Positions 7,565 to 15,892 of a DNA stretch of 28,774 bases are shown piece by piece. Under the pieces are notes generated by a model. That model saw only the letters and a list, made by a program, of their open reading frames with translations. It did not search any database and was not told the origin of the DNA. The position numbers and the translations under genes were made by a program. Source of the DNA: Pseudomonadota bacterium. Lineage in GTDB: Bacteria > Myxococcota > Myxococcia > Myxococcales > Myxococcaceae. The stretch spans positions 1 through 28,774 of the forward strand of contig JAFAFL010000096.1 in NCBI GenBank assembly GCA_023423535.1, written 5' to 3'. The first letter of the stretch is position 1, and every line of letters begins with the position of its first letter.

Positions 7565-8044
7565 TCAGGCCGCTTCAGCGCGCGCCGCCTCGATCGCCGC
7601 CTTCACCTCGGCGACATGGCCTGCGACCTTCACCTTCGGCCACGCCCTCGCGATCTTCCCGTCCGGACCGATGAGGTACGTCTGCCGGATGATGCCCATG
7701 AACTTGCGGCCGTAGAGGGTCTTCTCCCCCCACGCGCCGAACTTCTCCGCCACCGCATGGTCGGCATCGACGAGGAGCGGGAAGGGCAGCTCGTACTTCG
7801 CCGCGAACTTCTGGTGCGAGGCCGCGCTGTCCGGTGACACGCCGAGCACCACCGCGCCGGCCTTCTGCAGCGCCGAGTGCTCGTCGCGGAAGTCGCACGC
7901 CTCCGTCGTACAGCCCGGCGTGTTGTCCTTCGGGTAGAAGTAGAGGACGACGAACTTCCCCTTGAAGTCCGAGAGCTTCACCTTGTTGCCGGCCGCGTCC
8001 TGCAAGGTGAACGCGGGGGCCTTGTCGCCAGCGCTGAGTGCCAT
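7565..8044 (-). CDS. bcp: Thioredoxin-dependent peroxiredoxin Bcp/PrxQ
   Basis: This is a 159-residue atypical 2-Cys peroxiredoxin. The peroxidatic site is in YPKDNTPGCTTEACDFRD, with Cys45 peroxidatic and Cys50, five residues on, as the resolving Cys of the Bcp/PrxQ group. VVLGVSPDS and a conserved FPLLVD also fit. It reduces hydrogen peroxide and organic hydroperoxides using thioredoxin. The gene converges on DUF1579 with only 3 bp between stops. It lies downstream of two small envelope genes on the same strand, but it has its own TAGAAC hexamer 7 bases before the ATG. Confidence 0.96.
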   Translation of the reverse strand: MALSAGDKAPAFTLQDAAGNKVKLSDFKGKFVVLYFYPKDNTPGCTTEACDFRDEHSALQKAGAVVLGVSPDSAASHQKFAAKYELPFPLLVDADHAVAEKFGAWGEKTLYGRKFMGIIRQTYLIGPDGKIARAWPKVKVAGHVAEVKAAIEAARAEAA

Positions 8045-8051
8045 GCCGCGC

Positions 8052-8057
8052 GTTCTA
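8052..8057 (-). promoter_or_regulatory. Putative -10 hexamer TAGAAC of bcp
   Basis: TAGAAC ends 7 bases before the bcp ATG at 8044, with no Shine-Dalgarno sequence. It departs from TANNNT in the last base. Confidence 0.35.
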
Positions 8058-8062
8058 ACCGG

Positions 8063-8353
8063 TCAGCCGCGCGTGCGCCGCAGGAGGATCGTCCCGAACG
8101 CGACCGCCACCGTCGCGCCAGCGGCCGCGGACAGCAGCTCCAGCGGCGTGCGCCACGGCGAGACGAGCTCCGACCACACCGGCCACGCGCGCGGGTCACC
8201 TGCCTCCCAAAGCGCCGCGGCCAGCGCCCCCGCGAAGTAGCCCACGCCTGCGAGGGGCAGCAGCAGACCCGCCCGGGCACCCTCCCGGCGCGCCGCCGCG
8301 AACGCGAGCACGGCGCCGGGCACCAGGGTCATGCAGAACAGCGCGAACCCCAC
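8063..8353 (-). CDS. Small integral membrane protein, unknown function
   Basis: The 96-residue protein has three likely membrane segments: FALFCMTLVPGAVLAFAA near the N-terminus, LLLPLAGVGYFAGALAAAL in the middle, and LLSAAAGATVAVAFGTILL at the end, followed by a basic tail RRTRG. The start is taken as the GTG at 8353, directly after the stop of the upstream gene (TAG then GTG). An ATG at 8332 would cut the first helix. No family is recognised. It is sandwiched between a secreted Lys-rich protein and bcp on the same strand. Confidence 0.65.
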   Translation of the reverse strand: MGFALFCMTLVPGAVLAFAAARREGARAGLLLPLAGVGYFAGALAAALWEAGDPRAWPVWSELVSPWRTPLELLSAAAGATVAVAFGTILLRRTRG

Positions 8354-8710
8354 CTACTTCGCCTTCGACTTCTGAGTCCGAGGCTGCGTCGCGCGAGGCT
8401 TCTTCGTCTTCTTCGCGTTCGAGTCGCCGCGCCCGTTGAGCTGCGCGTCGAGCTTCGCGCCCAGGTCCGCGCCCGCCTTCTCCACGCGCGCCAGATCCTT
8501 CTCCAGCGCCTGGCGCTTCTTCGGATCCTGTCGCTGCTGCAGGTCCTTCTCGATGCGCTGGAGGTCCGCCGCACCCTTCGACGTGGTCTTCGTGCCGGGC
8601 TTCGTCTTCGTCGCTTCGGGAGGGGACGCAGCCCATGCACCGGAAGGCACGACCGCGCCGAGAGCCACCGTCACCGCCAGCGTCCGCGTGATCCTGTACA
8701 GCTCTTTCAT
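8354..8710 (-). CDS. Small exported Lys/Ala-rich protein, unknown function
   Basis: The 118-residue product starts at the ATG at 8710 behind a GGAGGA ribosome binding site. An N-terminal signal peptide ends near PSGAWA/AS (residue ~27). The mature protein has a probable helical coiled-coil stretch (about 48-90; DLQRIEKDLQQRQDPKKRQA) and a very basic tail (KKTKKPRATQ...KSKAK). No domain is recognised. A basic periplasmic protein of this kind could bind acidic polymers, but this is a guess. It is divergent from the ChaN-like gene across 41 bp, and its stop codon abuts the GTG start of the next gene. Confidence 0.7.
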   Translation of the reverse strand: MKELYRITRTLAVTVALGAVVPSGAWAASPPEATKTKPGTKTTSKGAADLQRIEKDLQQRQDPKKRQALEKDLARVEKAGADLGAKLDAQLNGRGDSNAKKTKKPRATQPRTQKSKAK

Positions 8711-8739
8711 CGAGTCCTCCGGTCCTGCGACGGGGCACC

Positions 8740-8745
8740 TATCAT
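8740..8745 (+). promoter_or_regulatory. Putative -10 hexamer TATCAT of the ChaN-like gene
   Basis: TATCAT ends exactly 6 bases before the ATG at 8752. There is no Shine-Dalgarno sequence. It is one of the clearest leaderless candidates in the window. Confidence 0.5.
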
Positions 8746-8751
8746 CGCGCA

Positions 8752-9762
8752 ATGCGTCTCGTTCTGCTCGCCGCCCTCTCGGCCGGCGCACTCTCGCTCT
8801 CCGCCTGTGCCACCTCTCGCGGTGCAGCCGCTCCCACGCCCGACGCGCCGGTTCACTGGCACAGCCCACTCCATCGCGATCATCCGTGGGTCGGCCGCGT
8901 CTGGGACGTGCAGGCGCAGCAGTTCATTCAGTTCGAGGCGCTCGAGGCCCGGCTGCGTGACGCGCGCTACGTGCTGCTCGGCGAGACGCACGACAACGTG
9001 GACCACCACCTCCTGCAGGCGCGGCTCGTCGGTTCGCTGGCGCAGGCCTCCTCGTCGAAGGACAAGCGCGCGGTGGCGTTCGAGATGCTCGACACGTCGC
9101 AGCAGGAAGCGATCGATGCCTCGCTGCAGTCGGCGCCGAAGGACCCGGACGCGCTCGCGGAGGCGGTCTTCTGGGCGAAGAGTGGATGGCCCCCGTTCGC
9201 GATGTACCGGCCCATCTTCCGGGAGGCGATGGAGGCGAGCCTGCCCATCCTCGCGGCGAACGTTCCGCGTGATCGGCTGCGCGCGGCGATGAAGGAGGGT
9301 TTGCCGGCGCTCGACGAGACGCTGCGCGAGCGGTTGGAGCGAGAGCCGCCGATGAGCGACGTGCTGCAGGCGGAGCTCGCCGACGAGATGCGCGCCGCGC
9401 ACTGCGGTCATCTGCCCGAGTCGATGATGCCGGCGTTCGTGCTCGCCCAGCGGATGCGCGACGCGCAGATGGCGCTGCGGATGGAGGGCGCGGGGGAGGG
9501 TGGTGCCGTGCTGATCGCAGGCGGTGGTCACGTGCGGACCGATCGCGGCGTGCCCGCGTTCCTGCCGCCGGCGGATCGCTCCGCGCCGAAGACGCTCTCC
9601 GTGGTCATGCGCGAGGTGAGCGAGGACATGAAGGGGATGACGGATCCCTCCGCCATCGGAGGTGCGCAGCCGTTCGACTTCATCGTCTTCACGCCCGCGG
9701 CCGAGCGCCCGGATCCCTGCGAGTCGCTGCGGCAGCACGGACGCGGCGCCGGCGGTTCCTGA
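8752..9762 (+). CDS. ChaN-like (DUF399) haem-binding-type lipoprotein
   Basis: The 336-residue lipoprotein has a signal peptide and lipobox LSAC (Cys19). The ChaN/DUF399 core shows YVLLGETHDNVDHH (73-86), VAFEMLD, the C-terminal-half GHLPESM and GGGHVRTDRGVP. In characterised relatives (ChaN of Campylobacter) the family binds haem and is linked to iron uptake. Here no haem or iron transport genes are adjacent, so the ligand is uncertain. It is longer than ChaN itself, with an extra C-terminal segment of about 60 residues. It is transcribed away from the Lys-rich secreted protein and followed 63 bp later by the DUF817 gene. Confidence 0.88.
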   Translation: MRLVLLAALSAGALSLSACATSRGAAAPTPDAPVHWHSPLHRDHPWVGRVWDVQAQQFIQFEALEARLRDARYVLLGETHDNVDHHLLQARLVGSLAQASSSKDKRAVAFEMLDTSQQEAIDASLQSAPKDPDALAEAVFWAKSGWPPFAMYRPIFREAMEASLPILAANVPRDRLRAAMKEGLPALDETLRERLEREPPMSDVLQAELADEMRAAHCGHLPESMMPAFVLAQRMRDAQMALRMEGAGEGGAVLIAGGGHVRTDRGVPAFLPPADRSAPKTLSVVMREVSEDMKGMTDPSAIGGAQPFDFIVFTPAAERPDPCESLRQHGRGAGGS

Positions 9763-9825
9763 GCCGTTCCGCGGCCGCGGTGACACGAGGAGCGCGGGCC
9801 CGGCCCCTGCAATGGGCGCGGGCAC

Positions 9826-10686
9826 ATGCGTCACGCCCTTCTGAAGTCCCTCCCCGGGTTCCTCCGCGAGTTCTGGTGGTTCGGCATCAAGCAGGCCTGC
9901 GCGTGCGCCTTCGCGGGCAGCTTCTTCGCCGTGCTCTTCCTCTCCAACCACCTGCCGCTGGGCGGGCTCGCGCGCTACGACTTCCTCTTCCTCGCCGCGC
10001 TGGGACTGCAGGTGGGGCTGGTGGGGCTGGGCCTCGAGTCGTGGCGCGAGGTGAAGGCGATCAGCCTCTTCCACGCGCTCGGGCTCCTGCTCGAGCTGTT
10101 CAAGACGCACCCGGCGATCGGCTCGTGGAGCTATCCCGAGCCCGGCGTGCTGAAGCTCTGGGGCGTGCCGCTCTACAGCGGGTTCATGTACGCGGCGGTG
10201 GCGTCCTACATGATCCAGTCGTGGCGGCTGCTCGACCTGAAGCTGAGCGGCTATCCCTCCGCGTGGCTCGGATGGCCGCTCGGGGTCGCGGTCTATCTCA
10301 ACTTCTTCACCCACCACTTCCTCTGGGATCTGCGCTGGCCACTCGCGGCGCTGACGCTCGCGATCTTCTGGCGCACGCGCGTCCACTACACGCCGCGCAG
10401 GACACGGCTGTGGATGCCGCTGCCGCTCTCGTTCGTGCTCATCGGCTTCTTCGTGTGGCTCGCTGAGAACATCGCCACGCTCTTCCGCGCCTGGACCTAT
10501 CCGAACCAGCAGGACGCGTGGGCGGTGGTGCACTGGGGGAAGATCAGCTCGTGGGCGCTGCTGGTGATCATGAGCTTCATCATCGTCGCCGGCCTCAAGC
10601 GCGTGGCGGCGGGACAGGACGCTCGGGGGCCTGCGCCTTCGGATGAGGCTCCGCCGGTCGTCCACCGCGTCCGGGCAGATGGGTGA
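9826..10686 (+). CDS. DUF817 family integral membrane protein
   Basis: The 286-residue protein is mostly hydrophobic with about seven or eight membrane segments. The conserved DUF817 signatures are visible: HPAIGSWSYPE, GVPLYSGFMYAAVASY, and FFVWLAENIATLFRAW followed by YPNQ and later SWALLVIMSF. Function is unknown in the family. The basic, polar C-terminus is probably cytoplasmic. It may be co-transcribed with the ChaN-like gene. It converges on the large Cys-rich lipoprotein gene with 6 bp between stops. Confidence 0.9.
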   Translation: MRHALLKSLPGFLREFWWFGIKQACACAFAGSFFAVLFLSNHLPLGGLARYDFLFLAALGLQVGLVGLGLESWREVKAISLFHALGLLLELFKTHPAIGSWSYPEPGVLKLWGVPLYSGFMYAAVASYMIQSWRLLDLKLSGYPSAWLGWPLGVAVYLNFFTHHFLWDLRWPLAALTLAIFWRTRVHYTPRRTRLWMPLPLSFVLIGFFVWLAENIATLFRAWTYPNQQDAWAVVHWGKISSWALLVIMSFIIVAGLKRVAAGQDARGPAPSDEAPPVVHRVRADG

Positions 10687-10692
10687 CTCTCA

Positions 10693-12693
10693 TCAAGGCT
10701 GACAGGCCGCCTGCCACGTCACCCGCAGGTCGCTCCCCGGCGGCGGCTGCCAGGCCTCTTCGAAGCGCACGGAACTCTTCACGGCATCGAGCGTCCACGC
10801 GGTGCCCATCGGCAGTGGCGCGCCGTCCACGCTCACCTGCACGAGCGTCTGTGGCTCCACCGGAAGCGGGAGGAAGACCTCTCGCGCGGGGCTGAAGAGC
10901 GCGTCGGCCGCCTGCGCGAGGGCGTCCGCCGGTGAGCCCTCGCCGAGCGGCAGGCACGTCCCGCCAAAGAGTGAGACCGCCTCGCGCCAGCGCGTGCCCG
11001 CGGAGCAGCCGCCGTTGCCGAGCAGCGCCACCACGCGAGGACCCGGCGCAAACGCAGAGGTCGTTCCCACCTCCTTCAATGCGCCCACGTAGTCGACGAG
11101 GCCCCCGCCGGACTGCTCCTCCGCGTTGCTGACGAAGATGACCCCGAAGCGGTGCCCGTGGCGGAAGAAGGTGCCGTTGCGCAGCGGGTCGGTGCGACGG
11201 GGCGGGAACGCGGCGAGCCGCACCGTCTCCAGCGACTGATCGATGTGACCCATCTGGCCCACGCGCAGGTGCGCTCCGAGCGCGGACTGCGTGCTCGGGC
11301 CGAGATACTTCGGCGAGCCCTGCAGCAGCCCGCCGCTCGCCTGCGACGCATCGGAGGTGATGACGCCCAGGCGCCACGTTCCGCCCGCCGTCTGCGCGCG
11401 CTGCACGAACGCGGGCGCCGCATCCTCGAGCTCCTCCTGCAGCGCGGTCATTCCGGCGCCGTCGTGCATGACCACCAGCACGTCCATGTCCGCGCGAGCC
11501 GGCACGGTCCTCTGCAGCGTCCGCTCCGCGGTCCCCACGCCGCGCGCCACCAGCTGCACCGAGCGCGGACCGGAGATCGCGTCGTGCAGCTGCAGCGCGC
11601 CGGTGACCGTGCCCACCGCACCGGGCACCGCGCGCACGCGCAGCGGCACCGAACCACGCGCCGGAACCTGGATGGGGAGCGCGATGGGCTGCAGCTCGAA
11701 CGCGCCACCGGGCGGCGCCACGTTCACCTCCACCGGCCACTCAGCCACGTTGACGAGCATCACCGTGCGCCACGGCGTGCGGCAGCCCACGGTCACGTCG
11801 CCGAGGTCCAGCTCTGACGTCGAGAGGAGCACCTCGGGCGGAAGCTCGGAGGCAAGGCCCGACCCGCGCACGATCTTCTGGCGGCACCCGCGCTCGCCGC
11901 TCGCGCACTGGCTGGGCGCGCCGTCGTTGACAGTGAAGGTGAAGGCGTTGCCGTTGTCGTTCCAGAAGAGCGGCGCGTAGGGCGTGAAGCTCACCTCGAG
12001 GCGCGCGGTGTCGTTCGGCGCGAGCCGGAGGTCGTGCACCGTCTGTCCGCCGAAGCCGAACGCATTCGCGTCGGTACCGGGGACCCACTTCGGCGCCTTC
12101 ACCGTGCAGAAGCCCGCGCCCTGGTTGTGGAACGTGAGCTCGATGCGCGAGGTCGAGCCGACCGACCGCGAGCCGAAGTCCACGTGGGGCTGCTGGAAGC
12201 TGGGGTGCGCCACCTTCAGCGAGCAGGAGGGGACGACGCACGCGCCGAGATCGCAGACCGCCTCTGCATCGTCGCAGGTGCCGCACGCCTCGCCTCGCGA
12301 ACCGCAGCGCGCCTTGCCCTGGTCGATGAAGCGCATGCACTGGCCGTCTTCGCAGCAGCCGGAGCAGTTGTGCGGTCCGCACGTCTCCATCCCGGCATCG
12401 GGCAACACGCCGGCGTCCGGCTCCTCCGCCGAAACGCACGCGCCCTCGCGGCACACGAACGCGTCAGCGCAACGCACGCAGGCGTTGGCCCCCGAGCCGC
12501 ACGCGAAGGGTTGCTCACCGGAGAGGCACACGCCGTTGGAGGTGCAGCAGCCGGAGCAGGTGTTCGCGTTGCAGGGCGTGCGGCCGTGATCGATCTCCTC
12601 CACCGCACAACCACCGGCGACCACCGCGAGCCCGAGCCACAGCCCGAAGCCCAGCAGGCGTGCGCGCGAAGCGTGACGGGAAGGGCGGTCCAC
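10693..12693 (-). CDS. Large Cys-rich lipoprotein with choice-of-anchor-D/ASH-like repeats and a vWA-like region
   Basis: The protein has 666 residues from a GTG start. The signal peptide ends in lipobox VAGGC (Cys29). Residues about 40-160 are Cys-rich with two related modules (CSGCCTSNGVC and CSGCCEDGQC), typical of myxobacterial surface proteins. Residues about 165-390 form two ASH/choice-of-anchor-D-like beta domains (VDFGSRSVGSTSRIELTFHN and LDLGDVTVG). Residues about 400-600 (DMDVLVVMHDGAGM...RLGVITSDASQ...GVIFVSNAEEQS) resemble a von Willebrand A fold, but the classic DxSxS is DGAGM, so metal binding may be lost. It probably sits on the outer membrane. The TAGAGT hexamer lies exactly 6 bases before the GTG. 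It follows the sigma/FecR genes on the same strand, 96 bp downstream. Confidence 0.82.
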   Translation of the reverse strand: MDRPSRHASRARLLGFGLWLGLAVVAGGCAVEEIDHGRTPCNANTCSGCCTSNGVCLSGEQPFACGSGANACVRCADAFVCREGACVSAEEPDAGVLPDAGMETCGPHNCSGCCEDGQCMRFIDQGKARCGSRGEACGTCDDAEAVCDLGACVVPSCSLKVAHPSFQQPHVDFGSRSVGSTSRIELTFHNQGAGFCTVKAPKWVPGTDANAFGFGGQTVHDLRLAPNDTARLEVSFTPYAPLFWNDNGNAFTFTVNDGAPSQCASGERGCRQKIVRGSGLASELPPEVLLSTSELDLGDVTVGCRTPWRTVMLVNVAEWPVEVNVAPPGGAFELQPIALPIQVPARGSVPLRVRAVPGAVGTVTGALQLHDAISGPRSVQLVARGVGTAERTLQRTVPARADMDVLVVMHDGAGMTALQEELEDAAPAFVQRAQTAGGTWRLGVITSDASQASGGLLQGSPKYLGPSTQSALGAHLRVGQMGHIDQSLETVRLAAFPPRRTDPLRNGTFFRHGHRFGVIFVSNAEEQSGGGLVDYVGALKEVGTTSAFAPGPRVVALLGNGGCSAGTRWREAVSLFGGTCLPLGEGSPADALAQAADALFSPAREVFLPLPVEPQTLVQVSVDGAPLPMGTAWTLDAVKSSVRFEEAWQPPPGSDLRVTWQAACQP

Positions 12694-12699
12694 GCGGCG

Positions 12700-12705
12700 A
12701 CTCTA
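12700..12705 (-). promoter_or_regulatory. Putative -10 hexamer TAGAGT of the large lipoprotein gene
   Basis: TAGAGT ends 6 bases before the GTG at 12693; no Shine-Dalgarno sequence. This supports the GTG start and a leaderless transcript. Confidence 0.5.
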
Positions 12706-12789
12706 GCTCACCGAGGAGCTGCCCCCCCCGGTCGCGGGAGAGGAGGCGTTGAGTGACGTCACGCTGGCCTGGCCGGTGGGCGTGTAGGG

Positions 12790-13821
12790 CTACCGGCTAC
12801 AGCCCAGCGCCCGCTCGGCGCGGGTGACCTCAGCGGCGTAGCGACCCTCGGTCCCGTGCCGCGCGCGGTGAGCAGACCAGACCTCGCAGGCCCGCGCCTC
12901 GTCTCGAAGCTGCCAGGTGAGGATCGCGCCCAGCTCGTAGCTCAGCCGCTCGGAGGTTCCCTTCGGCAGGTCCCGCTTCAGCGCCCCCTGCAGCTCCGCC
13001 ACCGCGTCTTCGAAGCGGCCCTGGCGGCGCATGAGCTCCACGTTCTCGATCAGCCCCTCCACGTCGAAGGTCTGCTCGGGCGCGGCGCGGGGCGTGCGCT
13101 TCTCCGCGACCGGCGCGGACGGGGGCGGCACCGGCTCGGCGTCCTCCACCTTCTCCTCCTCTTCGGAGCGAGAGGGCAGGGGCGCAGGAACCGGCGTGAG
13201 CTCCGCCACCACGGGCAGCGGCCACTTCAGAGTCTCGCCCGGCGTGAGCAACACCTCGCGGCCCTGGTCGGCACGGAAGCGGATGCTGCCCTCGTGCAGC
13301 GTGACCTCGCCCCCGTCCTCGCGCTGCGTGATCGTGAACTGCGTTCCGAGTACCTCGATGCGGCCGTGCGACACGAGCACCACCACCTCGGCTTCGCCCG
13401 CGGTCCGCCGCTCCACCTCGAAGCGCGCGGTGCCCTGCAGCATCCGAACGCCGGCGGGCTCGCGCTCGAGCACCGCGCCGGTCTGCGCCGTCGTCACCTC
13501 CAGCCGCTGCTCCGCTGCCACCGCGCGCGTGCCGGCGGGGAGCACCGTCTGCGCGCCCACGGCCTCGGCCACCATCACCTCCGCCGCGTCACCTGAGCCT
13601 GAGCCCGAACCCGCGGTCGAAAGCACGAAGACGAGCAGCGCCACCGCCGCCAAAGCCGGCACTGCGATCAACGAGAGCGCCCGCCTGCGCAGCGCCGCGC
13701 GCTTCGAGCCGCGACCCTCGAGGATCTGCTGCGAGATGCGATGCGCCGCGCCCTGCCGCAGCGACTGGTCCTCGCGCGCCCTCTCCGCCGCCCTCAACGC
13801 CTCCACGAAGTCACGCTTCAC
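12790..13821 (-). CDS. FecR-like membrane regulator with C-terminal helical/TPR-like region
   Basis: The 343-residue protein has a cytoplasmic N-terminus of about 48 residues, one membrane helix (49-68) and a periplasmic FecR domain (about 90-195; GRIEVLGTQFTITQRED then GEVTLHEGSIRF). A Pro/Glu-rich linker (about 205-250) leads to a C-terminal helical domain of TPR type (LIENVELMRRQGRFEDAVAE...RDEARACEVW). The GTG start at 13821 lies inside the end of the sigma factor gene (11-bp overlap), so the two are translationally coupled. FecR proteins control partner sigma factors in response to outer-membrane signals. Here there is no TonB receptor, and the C-terminal TPR-like part replaces the usual receptor-interaction region, a layout seen in myxobacteria. 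The signal is unknown. Confidence 0.87.
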   Translation of the reverse strand: MKRDFVEALRAAERAREDQSLRQGAAHRISQQILEGRGSKRAALRRRALSLIAVPALAAVALLVFVLSTAGSGSGSGDAAEVMVAEAVGAQTVLPAGTRAVAAEQRLEVTTAQTGAVLEREPAGVRMLQGTARFEVERRTAGEAEVVVLVSHGRIEVLGTQFTITQREDGGEVTLHEGSIRFRADQGREVLLTPGETLKWPLPVVAELTPVPAPLPSRSEEEEKVEDAEPVPPPSAPVAEKRTPRAAPEQTFDVEGLIENVELMRRQGRFEDAVAELQGALKRDLPKGTSERLSYELGAILTWQLRDEARACEVWSAHRARHGTEGRYAAEVTRAERALGCSR

Positions 13822-14377
13822 CCGGCACCTCCCAACCCGCCGCGCGGATCTTCTCCCAGGCGCGGGTGAGGAGCTTGGACACGTAGCCCTCGCTCATCCC
13901 CAGCTGCTGGGCGATGTCCTTCTGCGCCATCCCATCCAGCACCTTCATGCCCAGCACCACGCGCTCCTTCGGCGGCAGCCCATCGAGCAGCGCCTGCGCC
14001 TCGCGCGAGGTCTGCGCCATCTCCAGCTTCGCATCCGCAGAGGTCTCGGACGCCTCCTCTTCACCGGCCAGGAGCCGCTCCACACGACCGAGCAGGCTGC
14101 GCTCACCCCGGAGCCTCGTCAGCGCGGCGTTGGTGGCCACGCGGTAGAGCCACCCGCCGAGGTCCTCGTGCGCCGAAAGTCTGGGGAGCTCCTGGTACAG
14201 CTTCATGAACACGTCCTGTGTCAGGTCCTCCGCCCACGACGGACGACCTCCTCCGTAGCGGAGCCCGAGCCGGTACACCCGGTCCCGATGCACACGGAAG
14301 CAGTCCTCGAACGTGAGGCGCTGTGCGTGGGTCAGGCTGAGGTCCACCAAGTGTGCGTCCGCCGCATCTGGAGACAT
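13811..14377 (-). CDS. ECF-type RNA polymerase sigma factor
   Basis: The 188-residue protein starts at the ATG at 14377. Region 2 is visible (FEDCFRVHRDRVYRLGLRYG, AEDLTQDVFMKLYQELPRL, GGWLYRVATNAALTRLRGE), then a linker, then region 4 with a helix-turn-helix (LDGLPPKERVVLGMKVLDG, AQKDIAQQLGMSEGYVSKLL). It lacks other domains, as expected for group 4 sigma factors. The coupling with the downstream FecR-like gene suggests that this is its regulator. No target promoter can be recognised from one window. The gene lies 65 bp downstream of a secreted protein gene on the same strand. Confidence 0.93.
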   Translation of the reverse strand: MSPDAADAHLVDLSLTHAQRLTFEDCFRVHRDRVYRLGLRYGGGRPSWAEDLTQDVFMKLYQELPRLSAHEDLGGWLYRVATNAALTRLRGERSLLGRVERLLAGEEEASETSADAKLEMAQTSREAQALLDGLPPKERVVLGMKVLDGMAQKDIAQQLGMSEGYVSKLLTRAWEKIRAAGWEVPGEA

Positions 14378-14442
14378 CACGCGCGGGAATCGGCGGACTT
14401 TCCTCCGCCTCCAAACTGCAGCAAAAACGAGAGGTTGGCGAG

Positions 14443-15429
14443 CTAGAAGGCGAGCCCTGCGAAGCCGCCGGCCTCCAGCCGGGCAGCCTCCCGGCGCCAG
14501 ATCGCGCGGCCATCCCGCCGGTGCTCGCGGATGCGGCTTCCCACCCCGGGCGCGAACCGCACGCCCAGCTCCACCGGACCTACCGCGCGGATCAGCAGCT
14601 CCACCGGCGCCGAGGCGAGCAGGTCGAGCTGCTGGCCCTCCGGGTTCTCCGACCCCTCGCCGGCAAACGTGAACCGGTGGTTGCCCACGCCCGCCAGAAG
14701 TCCCGCCCGCGCGGACACGCGACCCGACTGCAGGAAACGCCAGGCCACGCCCGCCTGCGCCTGCCACTCGGAGACCTCCAGCCCGGGCGCGGCCGACGAG
14801 GTGTAGCCGCCGGTGGCGACGAGCGCGAACGCGCCGACCGTGCGCAGCTCGAGCTGGAGGCGCAGCTGCGGATCCACCGCCGCGCGCCAGAGCCCGTCGG
14901 CGCCGATCGAGAGGGCGAACTCGCGCTCCGGGGGTGGCCGCTCGATGGGAACGGGGACCTCCACCCGCACCTGCTTGAACGGCGGCGGGCGAGGACGTTC
15001 GGGGGGCGGAGGCAGAGGGCGGGCGGACTCCACCGCGCTGATCCGCGCGCGACCGAGCGCCGCGAGCCGCTGCGCGATCTCCAGCTGCAGCTCGCCGCGC
15101 GAGGCGCTGCCAAAGGTGAGCACCGCCGCGTCCTCACCCTCGGCCGATCGCGCGACGAGGCGGATGCCGTCGGGCGCGGGCTCGGCGCCGAGGAGCACGT
15201 CCGGATCCGCAGAGGGCGCGACGACCGCGAAGCCCTCCTGCAGCAGCCGCGCGACCACGCGGCCCTCGAGCGCGATGAGGTCCAGCTTCTGCGCGGTCTC
15301 GGTGGGCAGCGAGGCGAAGTCCACCGCGACGAGCAGCCGCTCCGCCCGCACCGGCAGCGCAGAGACGATCAGCGCGAGGAGCGTGAGCGCAGAGGCCCGC
15401 GCTGCGGTCGAACGAAGGGAGCGCGACAA
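14443..15429 (-). CDS. Secreted protein with C-terminal outer-membrane beta-barrel-like domain
   Basis: The frame has no ATG near its start. The TTG at 15429 gives a good signal peptide (SRSLRSTAARASALTLLALI, ending VRA/ERLL); the GTG at 15447 would add six residues. A TACGGT hexamer lies 9 bases before the TTG. The mature N-terminal domain (about 28-150; LIALEGRVVARLLQEGFAVV) looks like a small alpha/beta domain. A Pro-rich linker (RPLPPPPERPRPPP) follows. The last ~150 residues alternate in beta-strand fashion and end in Phe (GGFAGLAF), like a small outer-membrane barrel. No family is recognised. It precedes the sigma/FecR genes and may be the surface component of that system. Confidence 0.68.
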   Translation of the reverse strand: MSRSLRSTAARASALTLLALIVSALPVRAERLLVAVDFASLPTETAQKLDLIALEGRVVARLLQEGFAVVAPSADPDVLLGAEPAPDGIRLVARSAEGEDAAVLTFGSASRGELQLEIAQRLAALGRARISAVESARPLPPPPERPRPPPFKQVRVEVPVPIERPPPEREFALSIGADGLWRAAVDPQLRLQLELRTVGAFALVATGGYTSSAAPGLEVSEWQAQAGVAWRFLQSGRVSARAGLLAGVGNHRFTFAGEGSENPEGQQLDLLASAPVELLIRAVGPVELGVRFAPGVGSRIREHRRDGRAIWRREAARLEAGGFAGLAF

Positions 15430-15555
15430 AGCGCGGGCACCGTACACGCGCGCGCGCGGAGGCGGCCAGCCGCGATCTCGAAGCGCGCGCAAGTTTTCCC
15501 GCCGACGCGACCCGTTTTTGGACGCCCTCTGGGATCTGCGCGACAAGGTCCGCGC

Positions 15556-15834
15556 ATGGCAGACATCATCGACCTCACGTTGGTGGCCGACGCGAACCGC
15601 TACTTCGAGAAGCTCTACTCGGCGCGCGGCATCAACTACTTCCTTCGCAAGGAGGGTGGACGCCCCTTCGAGATCGAGCCCGCGCGCGTGGAGATGGTCG
15701 TGCGCACCGCCGCCCGCTCGCGTCCCGCGCACCTGCCGCGGCCCCCTCGCAGCGCGGTCGAGTACTGCCGCAAGCAGATCCGCCGCGAGCTCATCCGCCG
15801 CGTGGTGCAGGAGATGTTGATGACGGGGTTGTAG
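15556..15834 (+). CDS. Conserved-looking small protein, unknown function
   Basis: The 92-residue protein starts at the ATG at 15556, with an AAGGT Shine-Dalgarno-like stretch upstream. It has a mixed acidic N-terminus (MADIIDLTLVADANRYFEKL) and a strongly basic C-terminal half (CRKQIRRELIRRVVQEML). There is no signal peptide and no membrane segment. Codon use has high GC3, as in real genes here. Nothing ties it to a known family. It is transcribed away from the secreted barrel-like protein and toward the YceI gene. Confidence 0.65.
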   Translation: MADIIDLTLVADANRYFEKLYSARGINYFLRKEGGRPFEIEPARVEMVVRTAARSRPAHLPRPPRSAVEYCRKQIRRELIRRVVQEMLMTGL

Positions 15835-15892
15835 GCGGCGAGCAGGCAACTGCTGCTGCGCGGTGGAACCGGTCGCGTTATGCAGGCGCCCC

